Assembly (NCBI RefSeq): GCF_027158485.1
Contig: NZ_JAMKYJ010000021.1
Direction: 5' to 3' (one strand)
DNA from: Oxalobacter formigenes
Lineage (GTDB): Bacteria; Pseudomonadota; Gammaproteobacteria; Burkholderiales; Burkholderiaceae_D
Length of the DNA stretch: 15,756 nt
Shown here piece by piece: positions 1 through 6,800 of the stretch. A model generated the notes under the pieces. That model was not told the DNA's origin. It was given only the letters and a program-made list of their open reading frames with translations, and made no database searches. How positions within the stretch are numbered: position 1 is the first letter of the stretch; every line of letters begins with the position of its first letter. Made by a program: the position numbers and the translations under genes.

Positions 1-4
1 TGTT

Positions 5-22
5 CCCCCTCTTTTGAGGGGG
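5..22 (+). terminator. Hairpin at window start, probable end of upstream gene
   Basis: A perfect 7-bp GC-rich stem (CCCCCTC pairing with GAGGGGG) closes a TTTT loop. The sequence after it, CATTTGGTT, is only weakly T-rich, so this is either a weak intrinsic terminator or a 3'-end-stabilising hairpin for a gene left of the window. In related bacteria that gene is a tuf copy, but none of its coding sequence is visible. I see no convincing sigma70 promoter between this hairpin and the tRNA, so trpT may be fed by read-through. Confidence 0.45.
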
Positions 23-38
23 CATTTGGTTAATATTC

Positions 39-144
39 AACATCAGGCTTTTGAAGTAGGGGAATAGCTCAATTGGCAGAGCGTCGGTCTCCAAAACCGA
101 AGGTCGGGGGTTCGAGGCCCTCTTCCCCTGCCATTCTTGATGTT
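39..144 (+). repeat. Inverted repeat flanking tRNA-Trp (39-47 with 136-144)
   Basis: AACATCA at 39-45 is the exact reverse complement of TGATGTT at 138-144. The pairing extends inward by a G-T wobble (46/137) and a G-C pair (47/136), giving about 9 bp. The arms enclose the whole tRNA, leaving a 10-nt 5' leader bulge and 2 nt after the CCA. In a precursor RNA this would form a helix just outside the acceptor stem. A role in precursor processing is inference; the complementarity is directly visible. Confidence 0.5.
58..133 (+). tRNA. trpT: tRNA-Trp, anticodon CCA
   Basis: This is a 76-nt cloverleaf. The acceptor stem AGGGGAA (58-64) pairs with TTCCCCT (123-129), the discriminator base is G130, and the 3' CCA (131-133) is genomically encoded. 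The anticodon stem TCGGT/ACCGA closes the loop CTCCAAA, with anticodon CCA at 91-93, reading UGG. The T arm has a GGGGG/CCCTC stem and a TTCGAGG loop. It delivers tryptophan to the ribosome. It lies 32 nt before secE, the usual betaproteobacterial arrangement in which tuf, trpT, secE and nusG are clustered. Confidence 0.97.
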
Positions 145-165
145 CGATGATAGAAGGTAATTCAT

Positions 166-549
166 ATGTCTAACCAACCTGTGCAAGCCGAGGGTGGCCT
201 GGGCGACAGAGTAAAGGTTGCCTGTGCGGTTGTCGCAATTCTGGCTGGTATCGTTGGTTTTTATCTTCTTGCGGGCAAACCAACGCTGACGCGTGTTGGC
301 GTTCTGGTAGCGGGTCTTGTCGTGGGTGCTGTGCTGGCATGGTTCTCTGCGTCGGGACGCGAATTCATTGCGTTTGCAAAAGAATCCTATCGTGAGACCC
401 GTAAGGTTGTCTGGCCTCCGCGTAACGATGCTATCCGTTTGACGGGCATCGTTTTTGGTTTTGTGCTTATGATCGCCATCTTCCTGTGGGGCACAGACAA
501 GGTATTGGAATTCGTCCTTTATAACTTCATACTTGGCTGGAAAAAATAA
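166..549 (+). CDS. secE: Preprotein translocase subunit SecE
   Basis: SecE is the small essential subunit of the SecYEG channel in the inner membrane; it clamps and stabilises SecY during export and membrane-protein insertion. The protein has 127 residues, the same as the three-helix SecE of E. coli. Hydrophobic segments lie at about 17-36, 43-61 and 92-118. The amphipathic cytoplasmic helix and hinge that define the family are at about 64-89, with the conserved core ESYRETRKVVWPP (73-85). The ATG follows an AGAAGG ribosome binding site (152-157) with 8 nt between. The stop codon TAA shares its last base with the ATG of nusG, so the two are probably translationally coupled. Identification is firm from sequence, topology and context. 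Confidence 0.96.
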   Translation: MSNQPVQAEGGLGDRVKVACAVVAILAGIVGFYLLAGKPTLTRVGVLVAGLVVGAVLAWFSASGREFIAFAKESYRETRKVVWPPRNDAIRLTGIVFGFVLMIAIFLWGTDKVLEFVLYNFILGWKK

Positions 550-1136
550 TGAGTGAAAATAGCCAGGATCAGGCTGGTACGGAAAAAGCTGCCAGTGCGT
601 CGTCAACGATGCGCTGGTATGTTGTGCATGTCTATTCCGGCATGGAAAAAAGCGTACGTCGCGCCCTGATGGAAAGAATCGAACGGATGGGGATGACGGA
701 TCAATTCGGTGAGATTCTGGTTCCGACTGAAGAAGTTGTTGAAGTAAAGGGTGGTCAAAAATCCGTTACGGAACGTCGGTTCTTTCCAGGATATATTCTC
801 GTTGAAATGGAAATGACCGATGAAACATGGCATCTGGTCAGGGATACTGGAAAAGTAACCGGTTTTGTTGGCGGTAAATCGAACAAGCCGACCCCAATCC
901 CGCATCGGGAAATGGAAAAGCTGTTGCAGCAGATGCAGGATGGCGTTGCCAAACCACGTCCGAAAATTTCCTATGAAGTCGGTGAGCTGGTTCGTATCAA
1001 GGAAGGCCCATTTGCCGATTTCAATGGCAATGTAGAAGAAGTGAATTACGAAAAGTCCCGTCTGAGAGTTTCGGTTACCATCTTCGGTCGTTCCACGCCA
1101 GTCGAGCTGGAATTCGGTCAGGTCGAAAAAGTCTAG
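549..1136 (+). CDS. nusG: Transcription termination/antitermination factor NusG
   Basis: NusG binds the RNA polymerase clamp and links it to Rho, or to ribosomal protein S10, setting elongation, pausing and termination. The protein has 195 residues: a polar, probably disordered N-terminus (1-20), an NGN domain from RWYVVHVYSGMEK (22-34) to about 131 including RRFFPGYILVEM (76-87), and a C-terminal KOW domain (about 143-195) ending ELEFGQVEKV. The N-terminus is longer than that of E. coli NusG (181 aa). Met21 (ATG at 609) is a possible alternative start but has no visible ribosome binding site. I chose ATG 549 because it overlaps the secE stop by one base, which favours re-initiation. It ends with TAG, 94 nt before rplK. 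Confidence 0.96.
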   Translation: MSENSQDQAGTEKAASASSTMRWYVVHVYSGMEKSVRRALMERIERMGMTDQFGEILVPTEEVVEVKGGQKSVTERRFFPGYILVEMEMTDETWHLVRDTGKVTGFVGGKSNKPTPIPHREMEKLLQQMQDGVAKPRPKISYEVGELVRIKEGPFADFNGNVEEVNYEKSRLRVSVTIFGRSTPVELEFGQVEKV

Positions 1137-1142
1137 ATTTTT

Positions 1143-1169
1143 AAACGCAAGCCAGAGCGTTTGTTTTTT
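1143..1169 (+). terminator. Candidate intrinsic terminator after nusG
   Basis: AAACGC (1143-1148) pairs with GCGTTT (1157-1162) around an 8-nt loop and is followed by GTTTTTT (1163-1169). With a 6-bp stem and three GC pairs it is probably leaky. A transcript break between secE-nusG and rplKA is known from E. coli, which fits this position. The loop can also pair downstream, as described under findings. I see no clear promoter for rplK after it, so read-through may supply the next operon. Confidence 0.55.
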
Positions 1170-1178
1170 ATCTGGCAA

Positions 1179-1212
1179 GAGGAGCTCGTCTCATAGACGG
1201 GCGCTATGACTC
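1179..1212 (+). promoter_or_regulatory. Probable L1-binding translational operator (rplKA leader)
   Basis: GAG (1179-1181) can pair with CTC (1210-1212). Inside it an 8-bp stem (1184-1191 with 1195-1202, one G-T wobble) closes a CAT loop. Between the two helices lies an asymmetric internal loop: GA on the left and GCTATGA (1203-1209) on the right. As I recall it, the L1 site in the E. coli rplK leader has the same plan: a short GC helix, a lopsided loop with a 7-nt purine/U-rich 3' side, and a terminal hairpin. In that system free L1 represses translation of L11 and L1. The site ends 18 nt before the rplK ATG. The structure is seen directly; the L1 function is inferred by analogy. Confidence 0.65.
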
Positions 1213-1230
1213 ACTAACCTGGAAAATAAA

Positions 1231-1662
1231 ATGGCTAAGAAAATTGCCGGTTTTATCAAGCTGCAAGTGCCTGCTGGTAAAGCCAACCCATCTCCTCCAA
1301 TTGGCCCGGCTCTGGGTCAACGTGGATTGAACATCATGGAATTCTGTAAAGCATTCAATGCTCAAACTCAAAGTTTCGAGCCGGGTATGCCTATTCCTGT
1401 TGTCATTACCGCTTACGCAGACAAATCGTTTACGTTTGCAATGAAAACCCCTCCTGCAACTTTCCTGATCAAGAAAGCTGCCGGCATTGAAAAGGGTTCT
1501 CAAAGACCGAATACTGAAAAAGTCGGATCGATTACTCGTGCCCAGGCTGAAGAAATCGCCACCATGAAAAAACCTGACTTGACCGCTGCCGATATGGAAG
1601 CTGCCGTCAAGACCATTGCCGGCTCTGCCAGATCGATGGGTATTACTGTGGAGGGTGTATAA
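1231..1662 (+). CDS. rplK: 50S ribosomal protein L11
   Basis: L11 binds the GTPase-associated region of 23S rRNA at the base of the L7/L12 stalk and is needed for factor function and RelA activation. The protein has 143 residues, one more than in E. coli. The N-terminal domain (about 1-70) contains PPIGPALGQRG (22-32), whose prolines form part of the thiostrepton/micrococcin target region. The C-terminal RNA-binding domain (about 76-143) ends in the family signature GSARSMGITVEGV. The site ahead of the ATG is poor (CTGG at 1219-1222), which suits a gene whose initiation is controlled by the L1 operator. The stop TAA is followed directly by the ATG of rplA with no spacer, so L11 and L1 are probably coupled. 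Confidence 0.97.
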   Translation: MAKKIAGFIKLQVPAGKANPSPPIGPALGQRGLNIMEFCKAFNAQTQSFEPGMPIPVVITAYADKSFTFAMKTPPATFLIKKAAGIEKGSQRPNTEKVGSITRAQAEEIATMKKPDLTAADMEAAVKTIAGSARSMGITVEGV

Positions 1663-2358
1663 ATGGCCAAGGCTTCTAAAAGAGTACGCGCTTTCCAGGA
1701 AAAACTGGATTCCACCAAGGTTTATCCAATCGATGACGCACTGGCTCTGTTGAAAGAATTCGCTACCGCGAAATTCAACGAATCCATTGATGTTGCTGTC
1801 CAGCTGGGCGTGGATCCTAAAAAATCCGATCAGGTTGTTCGTGGTTCCGTTGTTCTGCCTGCCGGTACTGGTAAAACGGTTCGTGTCGCTGTTTTCGCTT
1901 CGGGTGAAAAAGCCGATCAGGCTAAAGCAGCTGGTGCGGATATCGTTGGTATGGAAGAACTGGCTGCCCAGATCAAGGGCGGTGACATGCCTTTCGATAT
2001 CGTTATCGCATCGCCTGATACCATGCGTATCGTCGGTACCCTGGGTCAGATTCTGGGACCACGCGGCCTGATGCCAAATCCGAAGGTCGGTACGGTTACC
2101 CCTGATGTTGCAACAGCCGTCAAGAACGCCAAAGCCGGTCAGGTTCAGTACAGAACAGATCGTGCCGGTATCATTCATGCAACCATTGGCCGCAAATCTT
2201 TCAGTGATGCTGACCTGAAGTCCAATCTGTCGTCGTTGATCGATGCATTGAACAAGGCAAAACCTGTCAGCAGCAAGGGTACTTACATCCGTAAAATCTC
2301 GATTTCCTCGACGATGGGTGCAGGTGTTCGCGTTGATCAAGCAACGATTGCCGTTTAA
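1663..2358 (+). CDS. rplA: 50S ribosomal protein L1
   Basis: L1 forms the mobile stalk near the ribosomal E site, helps release deacylated tRNA, and in many bacteria represses its own operon by binding mRNA. The protein has 231 residues (E. coli 234). The family signature ILGPRGLMPNPKVGTVT lies at 130-146, in the second domain. The first and last segments together form the rRNA-binding domain. Translation starts at the ATG abutting the rplK stop; GAGGG at 1651-1655, inside the end of rplK, supplies the ribosome binding site. A 277-nt leader region separates it from rplJ, so in vivo the rplKA and rplJL units may be separately controlled. Confidence 0.97.
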   Translation: MAKASKRVRAFQEKLDSTKVYPIDDALALLKEFATAKFNESIDVAVQLGVDPKKSDQVVRGSVVLPAGTGKTVRVAVFASGEKADQAKAAGADIVGMEELAAQIKGGDMPFDIVIASPDTMRIVGTLGQILGPRGLMPNPKVGTVTPDVATAVKNAKAGQVQYRTDRAGIIHATIGRKSFSDADLKSNLSSLIDALNKAKPVSSKGTYIRKISISSTMGAGVRVDQATIAV

Positions 2359-2373
2359 GTGTAAAATACTAGA

Positions 2374-2393
2374 CCCCCGTAATTTTACGGGGG
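2374..2393 (+). other. GC-rich hairpin after rplA, no T-tract
   Basis: CCCCCGTA (2374-2381) pairs perfectly with TACGGGGG (2386-2393) over a 4-nt loop, 15 nt after the rplA stop. The next bases, CAGAACTTTGG, do not form a T-tract, so it is not a standard intrinsic terminator. It could protect the 3' end of rplKA mRNA, pause polymerase, or end transcription weakly. It immediately precedes the L10 leader. Confidence 0.5.
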
Positions 2394-2403
2394 CAGAACT
2401 TTG

Positions 2404-2508
2404 GGCCATACCTGACACTTTTTCTGATGGTATGGGCAGTCAAAGACCGCTGGGCGCAAGAAATTTTTCGAGTGTTAAAAGAATTTACCCAGCGTAGATG
2501 GTGAACCC
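2404..2508 (+). ncRNA. L10-type ribosomal protein leader (L10/L7-L12 autoregulatory element)
   Basis: The core is GTCAAAGACCGCTGGG (2439-2454) with CCCAGCGTAGATGGTGA (2488-2504). The inner 7 bp, CGCTGGG with CCCAGCG, pair perfectly, and the flanking AAAGAC and GTAGATGGTGA look like the kink-turn that L10 recognises. I recognise this pattern from the E. coli rplJ leader. An upstream stem, CCATACC (2406-2412) with GGTATGG (2429-2435), completes the fold. The family role is repression of rplJL by the free L10-(L7/L12) complex. Boundaries are approximate. I found no convincing promoter just upstream. Confidence 0.85.
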
Positions 2509-2586
2509 AATTCAGTTTTGTAGTTTCAAGGCTGGTTTTATTGCCTGGCAATGAACTCCTAACATTGGACACCGTGTTAGAACCGG

Positions 2587-2629
2587 TATCCTTCGATTTT
2601 TATAGTCGATCGGATATCATTTTTGGAGG
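2587..2629 (+). promoter_or_regulatory. Hairpin abutting the rplJ ribosome binding site
   Basis: TATCC (2587-2591) pairs with GGATA (2612-2616), and TCGA (2593-2596) pairs with TCGA (2606-2609), around a TTTTTATAG loop with a small internal loop. An unusually complete Shine-Dalgarno, GGAGG (2625-2629), follows 8 nt later. An upstream stem, CTAACA (2559-2564) with TGTTAG (2575-2580), lies between it and the L10 core. The pair may relay L10 binding to the start site; that link is inference. Confidence 0.5.
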
Positions 2630-2635
2630 TTGACC

Positions 2636-3133
2636 GTGGGTCTCAATCTGAATGACAAAAAAGCCGTTGTAGCAGAAGTCAGCGCAGAAGTTGCTGAAGC
2701 GCAGACGATTGTTCTGGCTGAATATCGTGGTATCCAGGTTGGTGACATGACGCAATTGCGTGCAAATGCACGTGAAAACGGCGTATACATGCGTGTATTG
2801 AAAAACACGCTGGCACGTCGTGCTGTTGAGGGAACTCCATTTGCAGAACTGGCTTCTGAAATGACCGGTCCTTTGATTTATTCCATTTCAAAGGATGCTG
2901 TCGCTGCTGCGAAAGTTGTACAGGAATTCGCAAAACGCAACGACAGTCTGGTTATCAGGGGTGGTTGCTATGCAGGCAAACAACTCGACAAAGCGGGTGT
3001 TGTCGCTCTGGCAAGCATCCCAAGTCGTGAAGTGCTGCTCTCTCAACTTATGGGCGTTATGTTGGCGCCAGTTGCGAGCTTTGCTCGTGGATTGGCTGCT
3101 CTGGCAAAACAGAAAGAAGAAACGGCTGCCTGA
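2636..3133 (+). CDS. rplJ: 50S ribosomal protein L10
   Basis: L10 anchors the L7/L12 dimers to 23S rRNA next to L11, and as a complex with L7/L12 represses its own mRNA. From GTG 2636 the protein has 165 residues and begins MGLNLNDKKAVVAEV, which lines up with MALNLQDKQAIVAEV of E. coli L10. This, plus GGAGG at 2625-2629 with 6 nt of spacing, makes GTG the start; the in-frame TTG at 2630 lies too close to the Shine-Dalgarno to be one. The conserved segment NGVYMRVLKNTLARRAVEG is at 48-66. The C-terminal helix from about 130 carries the L7/L12 dimer sites. rplL follows after 77 nt. Confidence 0.97.
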   Translation: MGLNLNDKKAVVAEVSAEVAEAQTIVLAEYRGIQVGDMTQLRANARENGVYMRVLKNTLARRAVEGTPFAELASEMTGPLIYSISKDAVAAAKVVQEFAKRNDSLVIRGGCYAGKQLDKAGVVALASIPSREVLLSQLMGVMLAPVASFARGLAALAKQKEETAA

Positions 3134-3210
3134 TGGCATCCTGTGTTCTGATTTTGTTTGTTAGAGATTTGTACCAACCATCATATTTAATAAAGAATTA
3201 GGAGTTTTAA

Positions 3211-3591
3211 ATGGCAATGAGCAAAGAAGACATTCTGGAAGCCGTAGGCGCGATGTCTGTAATGGAACTGAATGATCTGGTTAAGGCATTCGAAGAAAAA
3301 TTTGGCGTTTCCGCTGCTGCAATGGCTGTTGCCGGCCCTGCTGGTGCCGGTGCTGCCGGTGGCGCTGCTGCTGAAGAACAGACTGAATTCACCATCGTTT
3401 TGGCTGAATTCGGTGCCAACAAGGTTAGCGTTATTAAAGCCGTTCGTGAAATCACCGGTCTGGGTCTGAAAGAAGCCAAAGACATGGTTGATTCCGCACC
3501 GAAGCCAATCAAGGAAGGCGTCAGCAAAGCTGATGCTGAAGAAGCCAAGAAGAAACTGGAAGAAGCTGGCGCAAAAGTCGAAATCAAATAA
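3211..3591 (+). CDS. rplL: 50S ribosomal protein L7/L12
   Basis: L7/L12 is the multicopy stalk protein that recruits and activates the translational GTPases. The protein has 126 residues: an N-terminal dimerisation and L10-binding domain (about 1-37), a flexible Ala/Gly hinge (about 38-56), and a C-terminal factor-binding domain (about 57-126) with KVSVIKAVREITGLGLKEAK (71-90). The ATG at 3211 is preceded by GGAG (3201-3204) with 6 nt of spacing inside an A/T-rich stretch, a favourable site for a protein needed in several copies per ribosome. A second in-frame ATG at 3217 is too far from that site. The 77-nt rplJ-rplL spacer shows no other structure. Confidence 0.97.
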   Translation: MAMSKEDILEAVGAMSVMELNDLVKAFEEKFGVSAAAMAVAGPAGAGAAGGAAAEEQTEFTIVLAEFGANKVSVIKAVREITGLGLKEAKDMVDSAPKPIKEGVSKADAEEAKKKLEEAGAKVEIK

Positions 3592-3600
3592 TTTCGTCTT

Positions 3601-3667
3601 TGCCGAATGTTTTGGCAGTATCCGAGTCATTGCTGAATCGCCTGAAGTGGCGATCCAGCTTTGACTC
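3601..3667 (+). promoter_or_regulatory. Two hairpins in the rplL-rpoB spacer, processing/attenuation type
   Basis: A small hairpin (TGCCGAA 3601-3607 with TTTGGCA 3611-3617) is followed by a long one: GAGTCA/TGACTC (3624-3629, 3662-3667), GCTG/CAGC (3632-3635, 3656-3659) and ATCGCC/GGCGAT (3637-3642, 3649-3654), 16 bp in all with a 2x2 and a 1x1 interruption and a 6-nt loop. In E. coli this same spacer holds an attenuator and an RNase III cleavage hairpin separating ribosomal-protein from polymerase mRNA. The position and long, nearly continuous duplex suggest the same role here. There is no T-tract after the long hairpin. Confidence 0.65.
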
Positions 3668-3706
3668 AATTGTGTTTCATGTATCTGAAGATTTTCAACA
3701 GGAATT

Positions 3707-3764
3707 TTGACGGAATCGAGGCTTGAGTTTTATGTTTTCGCCTGAAACGAATAAAACATAAAAC
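3707..3764 (+). promoter_or_regulatory. Candidate internal rpoB promoter overlapped by 12-bp palindrome
   Basis: TTGACG (3707-3712) and TATGTT (3731-3736) are 18 bp apart and match the sigma70 consensus at 5/6 and 4/6 positions. The -10 lies inside the left arm of a perfect inverted repeat: GTTTTATGTTTT (3727-3738) and AAAACATAAAAC (3753-3764), separated by 14 nt. A start near 3743 would give a leader of about 58 nt before rpoB. The repeat could be an operator on DNA or, in read-through RNA, a hairpin. The repeat is certain; the promoter is tentative. Confidence 0.4.
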
Positions 3765-3800
3765 TGAATTTTCTATCCTTCAGCCACTCATGGAGTGTCC

Positions 3801-6800
3801 ATGCACTACTCATTTACTGAGAAGAAGCGCATCCGCAAATCTTTTGCAAAGCGCGACAATGTTCACCAAGTCCCTTTTTTGCTGGCTACACAGCTTGAAT
3901 CTTATGAAAGTTTTCTTCAGGCTGATGTACCTCCGTTGAAGAGAAAAAATGAAGGCTTGCAATCAGCGTTCACGTCTATTTTTCCGATCGTGTCGCATAA
4001 TGGTTTTGCAAGACTCGAATTTATTTCTTATACCCTAGGTGATCCTCCGTTTGACGTCAAGGAATGTCAACAGCGTGGATTGACTTTGGCCGCACCTTTG
4101 CGTGCCAAGGTTCGTCTCGTTATCCTTGACAAGGAATCGCCGACGAAACCGGTCGTCAAGGAAATGAAGGAACAGGAAGTCTACATGGGCGAATTGCCTC
4201 TGATGACGACAACCGGTTCCTTTGTTATCAATGGCACGGAACGTGTCATCGTTTCCCAGTTGCATCGTTCTCCTGGCGTTTTCTTCGAACACGACAAGGG
4301 CAAGACGCATTCGTCCGGAAAACTGCTGTTTTCCGCCCGTATCATTCCTTACCGTGGTTCATGGCTTGACTTTGAATTTGATCCGAAAGACATCCTGTTC
4401 TTCCGTATCGACCGTCGCCGCAAGATGCCTGTCACGATCCTGTTGAAAGCCATCGGCATGTCTTCTGAAGAAATTCTCGAGAATTTCTTCGTTTTCGACG
4501 ATTTCCTGCTGCGTCCGGAAGGCGCTGAAATGGAATTCGTCACGTCGAGAATGCGCGGCGAAATCGCCCGTTTCGACATTGTCGACAAGGAAGGCAAGGT
4601 TCTGGTAGAAAAAGACAAACGTATCAATGCCAGAAACATTCGTGAAATCGAAGCTGCCGGCATTACCCGTATTTCCGTACCGGAAGATTTCCTGTATGGC
4701 CGTGCGCTGGCAAAAAACGTCATCGATCAGGATACCGGCGAAGTAATCGCCAAAGCCAACGATGAAATCACGGAAGAATTGCTGACCCGTTTGCGCGAAG
4801 CGAATGTCAAGGAAATCCAGACCTTGTATACCAATGATCTGGATCAGGGCGCTTATATTTCCCAGACCCTTCGTATCGATGAAACCGTCGATCAGATGGC
4901 CGCCAGAATCGCTATCTACCGTATGATGCGTCCTGGTGAACCACCGACTGAAGAATCGGTTGAAGCCTTGTTCAATGGCCTCTTCTATAACGAAGAACGT
5001 TACGATCTGTCCGCTGTCGGCCGCATGAAATTCAACAGCCGTATCGGTCGTGAAGAATTGACAGGCACCATGACCTTGTCCAATGACGACATTCTGTCTG
5101 TCATCAAGATTCTGGTTGAACTCCGTAACGGTCGTGGTGAAATAGACGATATCGACCATCTGGGCAATCGTCGTGTGCGTTGTGTCGGTGAACTGGCTGA
5201 AAACCAGTTCCGTGCCGGACTGGTTCGTGTTGAACGTGCCGTCAAGGAACGTCTGGGACAGGCTGAGGCTGACAATCTGATGCCGCATGATCTGATCAAT
5301 TCCAAACCGATCTCTGCTGCTATCCGTGAGTTCTTCGGTTCCTCGCAGCTGTCGCAGTTTATGGATCAGACCAACCCGCTGTCGGAAATCACCCATAAAC
5401 GTCGTATTTCCGCTCTTGGCCCGGGTGGCCTGACGCGTGAACGCGCCGGTTTTGAAGTCCGCGACGTGCATCCCACCCATTACGGTCGTGTCTGCCCGAT
5501 TGAAACGCCTGAAGGTCCAAACATCGGTTTGATCAACTCGCTGGCTATGTATGCGCGCCTGAACGAATACGGCTTCCTTGAAACACCGTATCGCAAGGTT
5601 GTCGACAGTCACGTAACGGATGAAATCGATTATCTTTCCGCTATCGAAGAAGGCAAATACATCATCGCTCAGGCAAACAGCACGATCGATGAAGACGGCA
5701 AACTGATCGATGAACTGGTTTCTTCCCGTGAAGCAGGTGAAACCATTCTGGTCTCTCCGGAACGTGTCCAGTATATGGACGTTGCGCCAGGCCAGATCGT
5801 TTCCGTTGCTGCATCGCTGATTCCTTTCCTGGAACACGATGATGCGAACCGTGCCTTGATGGGCGCCAACATGCAACGTCAGGCAGTACCTTGTCTGCGT
5901 CCTGAAAAAGCGTTTGTCGGTACCGGTGTGGAACGTACCTGTGCAGTCGACTCCGGTACGACTGTTCAGGCTCTGCGTGGCGGTGTTGTCGATTATATCG
6001 ATGCAGGCCGTGTGGTTATTCGTGTTAACGATGACGAAGCGGCAGCAGGTGAAGTCGGTGTCGATATTTACAATCTGATCAAATATACACGTTCGAACCA
6101 GAATACCAACATCAACCAGCGTCCTATCGTTCAGGTAGGTGACCGGGTTGAAAGAGGCGACGTTATTGCTGACGGTGCTTCAACCGATCTGGGTGAACTG
6201 GCTCTTGGCCAGAACATGCTGGTCGCGTTTACACCTTGGAACGGCCTGAACTATGAAGATTCGATCCTGATTTCGGAAAAAGTCGTTGAAGATGATCGTT
6301 ATACCTCGGTTCACATTGAGGAATTGTCGGTTGTTGCCCGCGATACGAAACTGGGGCCTGAAGAAATTACCCGTGATATTTCCAATCTGGCTGAAAATCA
6401 GCTGGCCCGGCTGGATGAATCCGGTATCGTTTACATCGGTGCTGAAGTCGAAGCCGGTGACGTTCTGGTCGGCAAGGTCACTCCTCGTGGAGAAACCCAG
6501 CTGACTCCGGAAGAAAAACTGTTGCGCGCCATTTTCGGTGAAAAAGCGTCTGACGTTAAAGATACGTCCCTGCGTGTTCCATCCGGTATGGTCGGTACCG
6601 TGATCGACGTTCAGGTCTTTACCCGTGAAGGTCTGGTTCGCGACAAGCGTGCGCAGCAGATTATCGACGATGAACTGCAACGCTATCGTATCGATCTGAA
6701 TGACCAGATGCGTATTGTCGAAGGCGATGCCTTCCAGCGTCTCTCCAGATTGCTGATCGGCAAGAAAGTGAACGGCGGTCCGAAGAAACTGGCTCGTGGC

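Noticed and set aside
31..36. TAATAT as -10 of a trpT promoter
   Set aside because: No acceptable -35 element 16-18 bp upstream inside the window; the region there is the hairpin.
43..606. 187-aa minus-strand open frame covering tRNA-Trp and secE
   Set aside because: Its end (GPRTPDLRFWRPTLCQLSYSP) is simply the reverse translation of the tRNA, a well-known source of spurious hypothetical proteins; the rest lies opposite secE.
1161..1197. Promoter for rplK between the nusG terminator and the L1 operator
   Set aside because: TTGTTT at 1161 has no -10-like hexamer at a suitable distance; CATAGA at 1192 is in the operator stem and poorly spaced.
2630..2635. TTG at 2630 as start of rplJ
   Set aside because: It directly follows the GGAGG site with no spacing; GTG 2636 fits both spacing and the L10 N-terminus.
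3661..3687. TTGACT-N15-TATCTG as another rpoB promoter
   Set aside because: The spacer is only 15 bp, the -10 is poor, and TTGACT is part of the 3' arm of the long hairpin.
3795..3800. GTG at 3795 as start of rpoB
   Set aside because: Its first base belongs to the GGAG Shine-Dalgarno; ATG 3801 is correctly spaced and gives the family N-terminus MHYSFTEKKR.
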